Assembly: GCA_021848165.1 (NCBI GenBank)
Contig: JAJZMW010000138.1
Location: 1 to 6,215, forward strand
Direction: 5' to 3'
DNA from: Thermoplasmata archaeon
Lineage (GTDB): Archaea; Thermoplasmatota; Thermoplasmata; Lutacidiplasmatales; UBA184
DNA length: 6,215 nucleotides
Each line of letters starts with the position of its first letter. The stretch's first letter is position 1. Positions 1-5,493 of this stretch are shown here, piece by piece. Made by a program: the position numbers and the translations under genes. The notes below the pieces were generated by a model. It was not told the origin of the DNA. It saw only the letters and a program-made list of their open reading frames with translations, and did not search any database.

Positions 1-817
1 GATCATGGGTCCCCCGGGGATGCGGCAGCTCGCCTACGCGCTGATCCCGGGATGCGTCATCGCGATCGGGCTCGGCCTGTATCTCGATGAGTTCTTCGGC
101 TTCCACGCGCTCAACACGCTCTTCGGCTACACCGCGGCGGTGAGCCCGAAGACGGACGTCGCCCTCCTCCTCCTCGTCGCCGGGTTCATCGGCGTCGCGA
201 TGGTGACGTTCGGCTTCGCTCTCGGCGCCCTCAAGGAGTACTTCCACCACCACCCGCGCGGCGCGCTCGGGAAGGTCGGCGGCATCGTCTTCACCTGGGG
301 GATCGCGCTCTTCGGCCTCAACGTGATCCACGAGCACGGCTTCTCGGGCCCGCTCTTCTTCCCGTACCTCGGTCTCGTCCTCGCCGGCTTCGCGATCCTC
401 CTCGCGGGCGAGGGGGCGTTCGGCATCATGGGGCTCATCGAGATCGTGAGCCACATCCTCTCCTACACGCGTCTCGTGGGGATCCTCCTCGCGAGCGTCA
501 TCCTGGCGGAGGTGATCAACCTCATCGGGACGCACCTCCCGCACCACTTCCCGCCCGAGCTGGCCGCCCTCGGGATCGTCGTCGGAGCGCTGATCATCGT
601 CCTCGGCCAGGCGTTCAACGTCATCCTCGGCGTCTTCGAACCCGGCATCCAAGGGGCGCGGTTGCTCTTCGTCGAGTACTTCTCGAAGTTCTACTCGGGC
701 AACGGCAAGCCGTTCCGGCCGTTCGGCGGGGAGCGGAAGTACACGCTCGCCCCGGCCGGGCCCACGGGACAGAGCCCCGCGGGCGGACCGATCTTCCGCT
801 CCCCCGAATCGGAGTAG
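1..817 (+). CDS. atpI: A-type ATP synthase subunit I, C-terminal part (5' end outside window)
   Basis: This is the membrane stator subunit (homologue of eukaryotic V-ATPase subunit a), which forms the ion half-channels against the K ring. The reading frame is open to the left edge; the first ATG, at position 5, is probably internal, since full subunits I run to roughly 650-700 residues and only about 270 are here. Numbering from that ATG, several hydrophobic helices are visible (about 9-27, 52-76, 91-108, 117-135, 148-173, 187-211). The signature SYTRL at 153-157 carries the essential channel arginine (R156). The block from 201 to 230 holds GQAFN, E212, R219 and VEYFSKFY, all typical of the family's C-terminal end. 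After the usual PFRPF ending (236-240) there is an extra Pro/Gly-rich tail of about 30 residues. The gene converges with the minus-strand K-E-C operon instead of preceding it. Family assignment is secure; the missing N-terminal domain cannot be judged. Confidence 0.95.
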   Translation, partial: IMGPPGMRQLAYALIPGCVIAIGLGLYLDEFFGFHALNTLFGYTAAVSPKTDVALLLLVAGFIGVAMVTFGFALGALKEYFHHHPRGALGKVGGIVFTWGIALFGLNVIHEHGFSGPLFFPYLGLVLAGFAILLAGEGAFGIMGLIEIVSHILSYTRLVGILLASVILAEVINLIGTHLPHHFPPELAALGIVVGALIIVLGQAFNVILGVFEPGIQGARLLFVEYFSKFYSGNGKPFRPFGGERKYTLAPAGPTGQSPAGGPIFRSPESE

Positions 818-827
818 GCGGGCCGGA

Positions 828-846
828 CGCGGGCCCTACGCCCGCG
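828..846. terminator. GC stem-loop at the convergent gene junction (possible 3'-end structure)
   Basis: Directly visible: a perfect 7-bp inverted repeat, CGCGGGC at 828-834 and GCCCGCG at 840-846, with the 5-nt loop CCTAC. It lies just after the subunit I stop codon (815-817) and encloses the subunit C stop codon (836-838 on the minus strand) in its loop. It would fold in both transcripts, so it could protect or define both mRNA 3' ends. No T-rich tract follows in either direction, and archaeal termination normally relies on one. In such GC-rich DNA a stem of this size can also arise by chance. Confidence 0.3.
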
Positions 847-1912
847 GGCTGACGAGGAGGGCGCGGCGTCGCTCGGGGGGGATCCCGTACAGGATCCCGA
901 AGGCGATGCGGCGCAGGTCGCCCCGCTCGACCTCGCTGAGGAGCAGGTAGGTGAAGACGCCGCCGAGGCTCATCGGGTAGCTCCCGAGGCGGTGGAGCTC
1001 CTCCTTCGTTCGCTCCCGCTGGAGGACGATGTCGTAGCTCGCGAGGCTCTTCGACTCGGCGTAGGCGGCGTTCCCCTGCGCGAGCCCGGGATACCGCCCC
1101 CCGAGCCGCTCGACCAGGTCGGGGACGTCCCGCGCGCCGTAGAGGTCGGTCGCCTCCCCCTCGGCGATCGCGCCGCCGGCGAGCCAGCGCCCGCGGACCT
1201 CCTCGATCGGGAGGGCCCCGTCCTTCCCCTTGAGCAGCAGGAGGACGTTGCGGAGATCGATCTCGCTGCGCAGGAGGTCGCGGACCGCCCACTCGTCGCC
1301 CTGAAAGAAGCGCGTCGCCTCGAGCACGCTCTGGTAGTACTGGACCTGGAGCGCGTGGAGGAGCGGGAAGATGTCGTGGGTCCGCTGGTACTCCTCCATC
1401 AACGGGAGGAGCGGACCGCCGTAGCCGAAGCGGACGAGGTCGGTGGCGACCGCGTCGACCGTCGGCTGCTGGAGGAGGGCCCGGAAGTCGTCCAGCGTCA
1501 TCGCCCCCGCGAAGAGCCCCGCGGGCAGGTCCCGGCTCGAGACGAGCTCGGTCTCGCCGACGGTCAGCGCCCGCCGCTGCGTCTTCGCCGAGAGGATCGC
1601 CGCGATGTTCTCCACATCCCAGCGCTTGAGGTAGGCGCCGATGACGAGCCGCCCGGCGAACGGGGTCGCCTCGAAGGCGTGGCGGTTGCGGCGCACGAGC
1701 GTGCGGTTGATCGCCGCCTCGAGGAGGGAGATCCCGGTGTACGCGGCCCGGGCCCGCTCGAGCTCGAAGCCGTACGGGGTCCCCTGGAGGATCTTCGTGA
1801 ACTCGTCCAGGGTGATCGCGTTGACGAGCGACGAATACGCTTCAGCGGTGAGGAACGAGGTCCCATCCGCCTTGAGGCGCCCGAGGGAGCTCGCGTAGGG
1901 GCTCGCCGCCAT
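836..1912 (-). CDS. atpC: A-type ATP synthase subunit C (central rotor socket)
   Basis: Subunit C (homologue of V-ATPase subunit d) is the soluble funnel that seats the central stalk onto the membrane K ring. The 358-residue length is normal for the family. Recognisable blocks are YLKRWDVENI at 94-103, LLRSEIDLRNV at 213-223, and the C-terminal SLGGVFTYLLLSEVERG stretch at 315-331 followed by RRIAFG, matching the repeated helical motifs of this family. The ATG start at 1912 lies 20 bp after the subunit E stop, with only weak purine-rich sequence (GGGACGGGA) before it, so translation is probably coupled to the upstream genes. It is the last gene of the K-E-C operon. In the classical archaeal order, F, A and B follow C, but here the operon ends 18 bp from the stop of convergent subunit I. 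Confidence 0.93.
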   Translation of the reverse strand: MAASPYASSLGRLKADGTSFLTAEAYSSLVNAITLDEFTKILQGTPYGFELERARAAYTGISLLEAAINRTLVRRNRHAFEATPFAGRLVIGAYLKRWDVENIAAILSAKTQRRALTVGETELVSSRDLPAGLFAGAMTLDDFRALLQQPTVDAVATDLVRFGYGGPLLPLMEEYQRTHDIFPLLHALQVQYYQSVLEATRFFQGDEWAVRDLLRSEIDLRNVLLLLKGKDGALPIEEVRGRWLAGGAIAEGEATDLYGARDVPDLVERLGGRYPGLAQGNAAYAESKSLASYDIVLQRERTKEELHRLGSYPMSLGGVFTYLLLSEVERGDLRRIAFGILYGIPPERRRALLVSPRA

Positions 1913-1932
1913 CGCTTCCCGTCCCCGCTCGG

Positions 1933-2484
1933 CTACCCGAGGATCTCGCGGACCCGGTCCTCGCGCAGGCGCAGGAGCTCGTTGAACGAGAGGTTGAGGT
2001 CGCGCCGCCCGTCGGCGCTGCTCGCCCAGATCCCGCCGAGGATCGGGACCGGGGTCGGTTCGAAGGCGGCCCCGGCGATCTGGGCGAGGGTCGCCGCGTC
2101 CTCCGCCCGGCCCCGCACGCGGAGGCCGGCCCCGAGCTCGCTCTGGGCGGTGCGGAGCATCCTCGTGAGCACCGCGGGATACTGGGGGGAGCGGGTGAAC
2201 TCCGCGAGGAGGGACCGCGTTTCGGCGAGGGACTGCTTGAGCCGGGTCTCGCGCGCCTCGTAGACCTTCTGGCGGGCCCGGAGCTTCGCCGCGGCGATCC
2301 GCAGGGCGCGCTCGCGGGTCGCCTCCTGCGTCGCGACGCGCTCGGCCTCCGATCCGATCTCGGCGATCCGCCGCGCCGACTCCGCGGCGATCCGATCGGT
2401 CTCGGTCTTCGTCGACGCGGCGATCGCCGCGAGCTCGGCCTGCCCGCGCGCGCGGATCTCCTCGACGAGACGGTCCAGGCTCAT
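1933..2484 (-). CDS. atpE: A-type ATP synthase subunit E (peripheral stalk)
   Basis: Subunit E pairs with subunit H as the peripheral stalk that holds the catalytic head still against the rotor. The 183-residue protein has the expected two-part form. An Ala/Arg/Glu-rich N-terminal half (about 1-95) with no proline fits a long coiled coil. A globular C-terminal half carries the family hallmark GGIWASSADGRRDLNLSF at 150-167 and a closing amphipathic helix (LLRLREDRVREIL). The ATG at 2484 follows the subunit K stop by 19 bp and has only a weak GGACGGGG element before it. Its partner H is not in the window; by analogy with other archaea it may lie just upstream of subunit I, beyond the left edge. 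Confidence 0.93.
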   Translation of the reverse strand: MSLDRLVEEIRARGQAELAAIAASTKTETDRIAAESARRIAEIGSEAERVATQEATRERALRIAAAKLRARQKVYEARETRLKQSLAETRSLLAEFTRSPQYPAVLTRMLRTAQSELGAGLRVRGRAEDAATLAQIAGAAFEPTPVPILGGIWASSADGRRDLNLSFNELLRLREDRVREILG

Positions 2485-2503
2485 CGGCCCCGTCCGTCGG
2501 CGC

Positions 2504-2719
2504 TTACAGGACGCCGAGCAGGAGGATGATCCCCAGCACGAATCCGATGATCCACAGCGTCTCGGGAATGACGAAGAAGAAGAGCACCTGCCCGAACTTC
2601 TCCGGCTTCTCGGCGATGATCCCCATACCGGCCGCCCCGATCCCGGACTGGGCCATGCCCGTTCCGATCAGGCCTCCCGCGATCGCGATCCCGGCGGCGA
2701 GCGTGGCGTAGGTGTCCAT
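2504..2719 (-). CDS. atpK: A-type ATP synthase subunit K (proteolipid, membrane ring)
   Basis: This is the ion-carrying rotor ring subunit (equivalent to c). At 71 residues it is a single two-helix hairpin: helix 1 about 5-33, a polar loop AEKPEKFGQ (36-44), helix 2 about 45-71. Glycine-rich helix 1 suits tight ring packing. The ion-binding carboxylate is E53 in IPETL, with T54 beside it, and Q24 lies in helix 1 where many family members have a GIGQ-type glutamine. Many Na+-type relatives read PETQ here, but this protein has L55 in place of the Q, so H+ versus Na+ cannot be decided. It is first in the K-E-C operon, with the only clear Shine-Dalgarno of the three genes, which fits the need for many copies per complex. 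The ATG start is firm. Confidence 0.95.
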   Translation of the reverse strand: MDTYATLAAGIAIAGGLIGTGMAQSGIGAAGMGIIAEKPEKFGQVLFFFVIPETLWIIGFVLGIILLLGVL

Positions 2720-2727
2720 TTCGACCG

Positions 2728-2732
2728 ACCTC
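2728..2732 (-). promoter_or_regulatory. Shine-Dalgarno site for subunit K
   Basis: On the minus strand GAGGT lies 8 nt before the ATG at 2719, ideal spacing for pairing with the 16S rRNA 3' end. It is clearly better than the sites of the two downstream genes E and C. Its first base is also the last base of the leader hairpin at 2732-2749, so folding could affect access to it. Confidence 0.7.
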
Positions 2733-2749
2733 GAGGGGGTGAACCCTCG
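2732..2749 (-). promoter_or_regulatory. Leader hairpin or operator-like inverted repeat before subunit K
   Basis: Directly visible: a perfect 6-bp inverted repeat, CGAGGG (2732-2737) and CCCTCG (2744-2749), with a 6-nt spacer. It lies between the TATA box and the ATG, around the place where transcription should begin (about 2746, inferred from usual TATA spacing). It touches the Shine-Dalgarno site by one base. It may be an mRNA 5' hairpin tuning subunit K translation, an operator covering the start site, or chance in GC-rich DNA. Confidence 0.35.
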
Positions 2750-2767
2750 CGGCCGAGTTGGGTCGGG

Positions 2768-2774
2768 TATATAA
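2768..2774 (-). promoter_or_regulatory. Archaeal TATA box of the K-E-C operon
   Basis: On the minus strand the sequence reads GTTTCGCTTATATACCCG, with TTATATA at 2774-2768, a strong archaeal TATA box standing out from the GC-rich surroundings. It is 49-55 bp upstream of the subunit K start, which predicts a leader of roughly 25-30 nt. It lies in the 79-bp gap after the VKOR stop codon, so the ATP synthase operon probably has its own promoter separate from the redox genes upstream. A TATA box is nearly symmetric, but no plus-strand gene lies downstream, so the minus direction is preferred. Confidence 0.75.
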
Positions 2775-2798
2775 GCGAAACCGGCGCCCGGCTGACGG

Positions 2799-3257
2799 TC
2801 AGGCGGGGTCGTCGTCCTCGACGCCGTCCGGCCCGCGTTGGGCGAGGGCGATCGACCCGCCGAAGCAGAGCCATCCCATCACGTAGGAGGAGAAGCAGAC
2901 GAGGCACACGGCGCCGATCAGCGCGAGCTCGACGTAGGCGAAGTAGAACGAGAGGGCCGTCCCCGCCCCCGTCAGCACGACGAGGCCGATCGGGTAGCGT
3001 CGGTCGGACGGATGGCGCTCCGCGAGCGACGCGACGATCAGGATCGCGACGAACCCGGCGATCCCCCACGCCCAGTCGGGGACGCCGAGGGTCGTCGTCC
3101 GCCCGCTGTTCGCGACGGCGGCGCAGGAGACGAACCCGCTGAACGAGCAGAGCGACGTGAGGGCGGCGTCGATCACCTCGAAGGCGGCGAACAGCGAGAG
3201 GATGACCCCGATGCCGGCGGCGAGGTAGAGGAGGTTCCGTAGGGATCGGGTCCGCAT
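2799..3257 (-). CDS. VKOR-family membrane disulfide oxidoreductase
   Basis: This is a 152-residue homologue of vitamin K epoxide reductase. Prokaryotic members generate disulfides outside the membrane, re-oxidising a thioredoxin-fold partner and handing the electrons to quinone. The sequence shows about four membrane helices (roughly 9-33, 62-79, 88-109, 113-139). All four family cysteines are present: the loop pair C37 and C45, with the usual seven-residue spacing, and the quinone-site pair C118-C121 (CLVC). The loop stretch after C45 (VANSGRTTTLGVPDWAWGI) matches the conserved Ser-containing region and the start of helix 2. The tail is short and acidic (VEDDDPA). No thioredoxin domain is fused on; the gene directly upstream, 12 bp away, supplies one. 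The start ATG at 3257 has a GGGGA element 8 nt upstream. Family assignment is strong; the partner relationship is inferred from gene order. Confidence 0.88.
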   Translation of the reverse strand: MRTRSLRNLLYLAAGIGVILSLFAAFEVIDAALTSLCSFSGFVSCAAVANSGRTTTLGVPDWAWGIAGFVAILIVASLAERHPSDRRYPIGLVVLTGAGTALSFYFAYVELALIGAVCLVCFSSYVMGWLCFGGSIALAQRGPDGVEDDDPA

Positions 3258-3269
3258 CGGCGCCGTCCC

Positions 3270-4490
3270 CTAGATCTGCCCGAGATCGGTGTTCACGATG
3301 GTCGTCATCCCCGCGGTCCACTGGTAGTGGCTCGGGTTGTTGAGGGACGGGTTCGCGGCGAGGAACGAGGCGACGCTCGAGAATCCGTTGCTCTTGAGGA
3401 CGTAGGCGCAGATCCAGGCCGCCTGCGGCTGCACGGTATCCCACGGGGCCCCTCCCGACTCCTGCAGCACCGCGGTCGAGACCGTCCCGGTGCCGCCGTT
3501 CTGGCCGTTCGCCCAGCTCGCGAACGAAGAGGGGGAGAGGAGCGTCGACCCCCCATGGACAAACTGGCCGTTGATCGCCATGAACGGGATCGCGCTCCCC
3601 GAATAGGCGGAGACGTACGCCTGCTGGACGCAGTTCGCCGTGCCGGGGAAGTTCCCTTGGACGCCCGAGGTGTCCTCGGAGACGACGAAGGAAAGGGCGG
3701 GCGAGTTCACCTGGAGACCGGCGAGCACGACCTCGGGGGTGTACGGGCCGGCGGGGTCGGCGCTCGAGTAGGCGAAGACCGTGCCGGGGATCCCGTTGGT
3801 CGCCCCGGAGAAGCCCGATTGGAACTCCGTGAGCGCCTTCCAGATCGCCCAACTGCTCGCGGAGCAGTAGGGACACCAGGTCGCCCCGTAGAAGTAGACC
3901 GCGGGCAGCCCGTTCTCGTGCCACGGCGCCACGTACGACGGGGTCGCCGCCCATCCCGGCCCGGGTTGGCTCGTGAGCGAGGAGGCGCTCGGGAGGAACG
4001 GGCACCCGGAGAGGATCGCGGTCAGCGAGATCAGCCCCGTCAGCGCCACGCCGAGAACGAGCCCGAGGATGAGGGTCGAGCGGAAGACCTTCGTCCACCG
4101 CTTGGTCGTCCGCAGGAGGCCGAAGGCGAGGATGAAGACCGCGCCGGCGAGGATGAGCGCGATGTACGGGATCGCGGAGAGGATCAGGCCGACCGGCGAG
4201 GGGGCGACGTAGGCGAAGGCGAACCAGATCGCCGCGATCGGCACGAGCAAGAAGCCGACCCGGGCGAGGGTCCACTTCCTCTCGGCCGACGGGTCGATCC
4301 GGCGGCTCGTCGGCGCGGGCTGCGCGACCCGCTCCTCCCGGGACTTTCGGCGGTAGTAGAGGCGGCGGAGCGCGGGACCGGCCTGCGTGACCGATTGATC
4401 GGGCTTGAAGGCGACCTTCGGATCCGCGGCGATCTCCTCCCAGCTCCGCCCTTTCTCCTTGAGCTGCTCCACGCGATCCCAGTCGACCAC
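3270..4490 (-). CDS. DUF929-like membrane thioredoxin-fold protein with HTH-like N-terminus
   Basis: Three parts are visible in 406 residues. Residues 1-55 are charged and helical: a stretch DWDRVEQLKEKGRSWEEIA resembling helix-turn-helix folds, then a basic helix (ALRRLYYRRKSREER at 40-54). Residues about 76-96, 100-125 and 137-160 are three membrane helices; the basic loop TTKRWTKVFR (128-137) fits a cytosolic N-terminus and external C-terminus. The external part has the redox motif WCPYC (205-209) after a VYFYGA strand and the cis-proline motif AIPF (P302), followed by INGQFVHGGS, as in archaeal DUF929 proteins. C163, C287 and C361 are extra cysteines. The start is GTG at 4490, with no evident Shine-Dalgarno. 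It is likely the redox partner of the VKOR protein encoded 12 bp downstream, acting as an external thiol oxidase or isomerase. The role of the N-terminal region is unknown. Confidence 0.8.
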   Translation of the reverse strand: MVDWDRVEQLKEKGRSWEEIAADPKVAFKPDQSVTQAGPALRRLYYRRKSREERVAQPAPTSRRIDPSAERKWTLARVGFLLVPIAAIWFAFAYVAPSPVGLILSAIPYIALILAGAVFILAFGLLRTTKRWTKVFRSTLILGLVLGVALTGLISLTAILSGCPFLPSASSLTSQPGPGWAATPSYVAPWHENGLPAVYFYGATWCPYCSASSWAIWKALTEFQSGFSGATNGIPGTVFAYSSADPAGPYTPEVVLAGLQVNSPALSFVVSEDTSGVQGNFPGTANCVQQAYVSAYSGSAIPFMAINGQFVHGGSTLLSPSSFASWANGQNGGTGTVSTAVLQESGGAPWDTVQPQAAWICAYVLKSNGFSSVASFLAANPSLNNPSHYQWTAGMTTIVNTDLGQI

Positions 4491-4590
4491 GCCGGCGCGA
4501 GGCAGGCCGCTCTACTTGCCCTTTTTCCCCCCCCGCCGACCCGCCCGGGCGTCGAATCCCCTTTTACGCGAGAGGAGGTGCCGGACCAGG
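4491..4590. promoter_or_regulatory. Divergent intergenic region between thioredoxin-like gene and RNase Z
   Basis: These 100 bp separate two divergent genes and must hold both promoters, but neither is clear. The only AT-rich patches are T5 at 4522-4526 (AAAAA on the minus strand, possibly part of a weak promoter for the leftward gene) and CTTTTACG at 4561-4568, a weak TATA-like stretch only about 25 bp from the RNase Z ATG. A run of eight C (4527-4534) follows the T5. No tRNA or small reading frame with a ribosome site is visible. Confidence 0.4.
4572..4580 (+). promoter_or_regulatory. Shine-Dalgarno site that fixes the RNase Z start
   Basis: GAGGAGGTG lies 10 nt before the ATG at 4591 and is the strongest ribosome site in the window. 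It supports this ATG over the more upstream in-frame ATG at 4405, which would overlap the divergent gene. Confidence 0.8.
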
Positions 4591-5493
4591 ATGCAGATCG
4601 TCTTCCTCGGCACCGCCGGGTCCTGGCCGACCAAGGAGCGCTCGACGAGCGCCGTCGCGCTCGACGTCGACGGGGAAAGCGTCCTCTTCGACTGCGGGGA
4701 AGGGACCCAGCGGCAGTTCTTCCTGTCGCCGATGTCGTTCATGCGCCTGCGGCGGATCTTCATCACCCACTTCCACGGCGACCACTTCCTCGGGCTGCCG
4801 GGCCTCGTCCAGAGCATGAGCCTGAACAACCGGACCGAGCCCCTGGACATCTACGGCCCCGAGGACGCGGAGGAGATGGCCGGGCGGGCGCTGAAGATGG
4901 GCTACTACACGCAGCGCTACCCCATCGCCATCCACGCGCTGGGGCCGAACGAGCGGCTCCAGTTCGAGGGATACTGCGTCCGGACCGCCCGGACCCGCCA
5001 CCCGGTTCCGTCGCTCGCCTACCGCCTCGAGGAGGACGCGAAACGGGGCCGGTTCGACGGGGAGCGGGCCCGCGCCCTCGGTCTCCGGGGGCGGGACTTC
5101 GCCCGACTCGAGGCCGGCGAGACGGTGCGCGTCGGCGACCGGGAGATCCGCCCGGAGGAGGTGCAGGGCCCCCCGCGCCCGGGACGCTCGGTCGTCTACA
5201 CCGGCGACACCGCCCCGACGGAGGAGGTCCGGGCCCTCGCCCGCGGCGCGACCGTCCTCGTCCACGAAGCCACGACCCTCTCCGAGCTCGAGGGCGACGC
5301 GAACGAGTGGGGACACTCGTCGGCCCGGCAGGCCGCCACGATCGCGCGCGACGCGGAGGTCGGCACCCTGATCCTGACGCACTTCTCCTCCCGGTACAAG
5401 GAGATCGGACCGCTCGAAGCGGAGGCGAAGGCCGTCTTTCCGGCGTCGATCGCGGCGCGCGATCTGATGAGCCACCTCGTCCGGCAGCCATGA
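4591..5493 (+). CDS. rnz: Ribonuclease Z (tRNA 3' endonuclease)
   Basis: RNase Z cuts the 3' trailer from pre-tRNAs so that the CCA end can be added or exposed. This 300-residue metallo-beta-lactamase protein is of the short form found in archaea and many bacteria. Visible are the N-terminal FLGTAGSWPT (5-14), FDCGEGTQRQ (33-42), the zinc motif HFHGDH (60-65), H137, the GDT aspartate D206, the HEAT box (225-228), H242 and H264, so the full two-zinc active site is intact. The region 153-198 corresponds to the flexible tRNA-binding arm; the stretch after LGL reads RGRDFARLE where many relatives have a Gly-Pro motif. After PTKER the usual Asn is Ser. The ATG is fixed by the ribosome site just upstream and by the MQIVFLGT start usual for the family. 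The stop overlaps the hutI start by ATGA. Confidence 0.95.
   Translation: MQIVFLGTAGSWPTKERSTSAVALDVDGESVLFDCGEGTQRQFFLSPMSFMRLRRIFITHFHGDHFLGLPGLVQSMSLNNRTEPLDIYGPEDAEEMAGRALKMGYYTQRYPIAIHALGPNERLQFEGYCVRTARTRHPVPSLAYRLEEDAKRGRFDGERARALGLRGRDFARLEAGETVRVGDREIRPEEVQGPPRPGRSVVYTGDTAPTEEVRALARGATVLVHEATTLSELEGDANEWGHSSARQAATIARDAEVGTLILTHFSSRYKEIGPLEAEAKAVFPASIAARDLMSHLVRQP

Noticed and set aside
992..2263. A 423-codon open frame on the plus strand opposite subunits C and E
   Set aside because: It is antisense to two securely identified genes, is dominated by Arg, Glu, Leu and Val as expected from the complement of GC-rich codons, and shows no family motif or ribosome site.
2793..2801. The near-palindrome TGACGGTCA at the VKOR stop codon as a possible operator
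   Set aside because: It is only two 4-bp arms around one base, includes the stop codon, and occurs once; this is too little to support a binding site.
2668..4275. A 535-codon minus-strand open frame overlapping the VKOR and thioredoxin-like genes in another frame
   Set aside because: It is an extremely Arg/Pro-rich low-complexity translation, typical of an out-of-frame reading in GC-rich DNA; the two overlapping genes have clear motifs instead.
4405..4590. An upstream in-frame extension of RNase Z starting at the ATG at 4405
   Set aside because: It would overlap the divergent thioredoxin-like gene, and its translation has no RNase Z similarity. The ATG at 4591 has a strong ribosome site and the conserved MQIVFLGT start.
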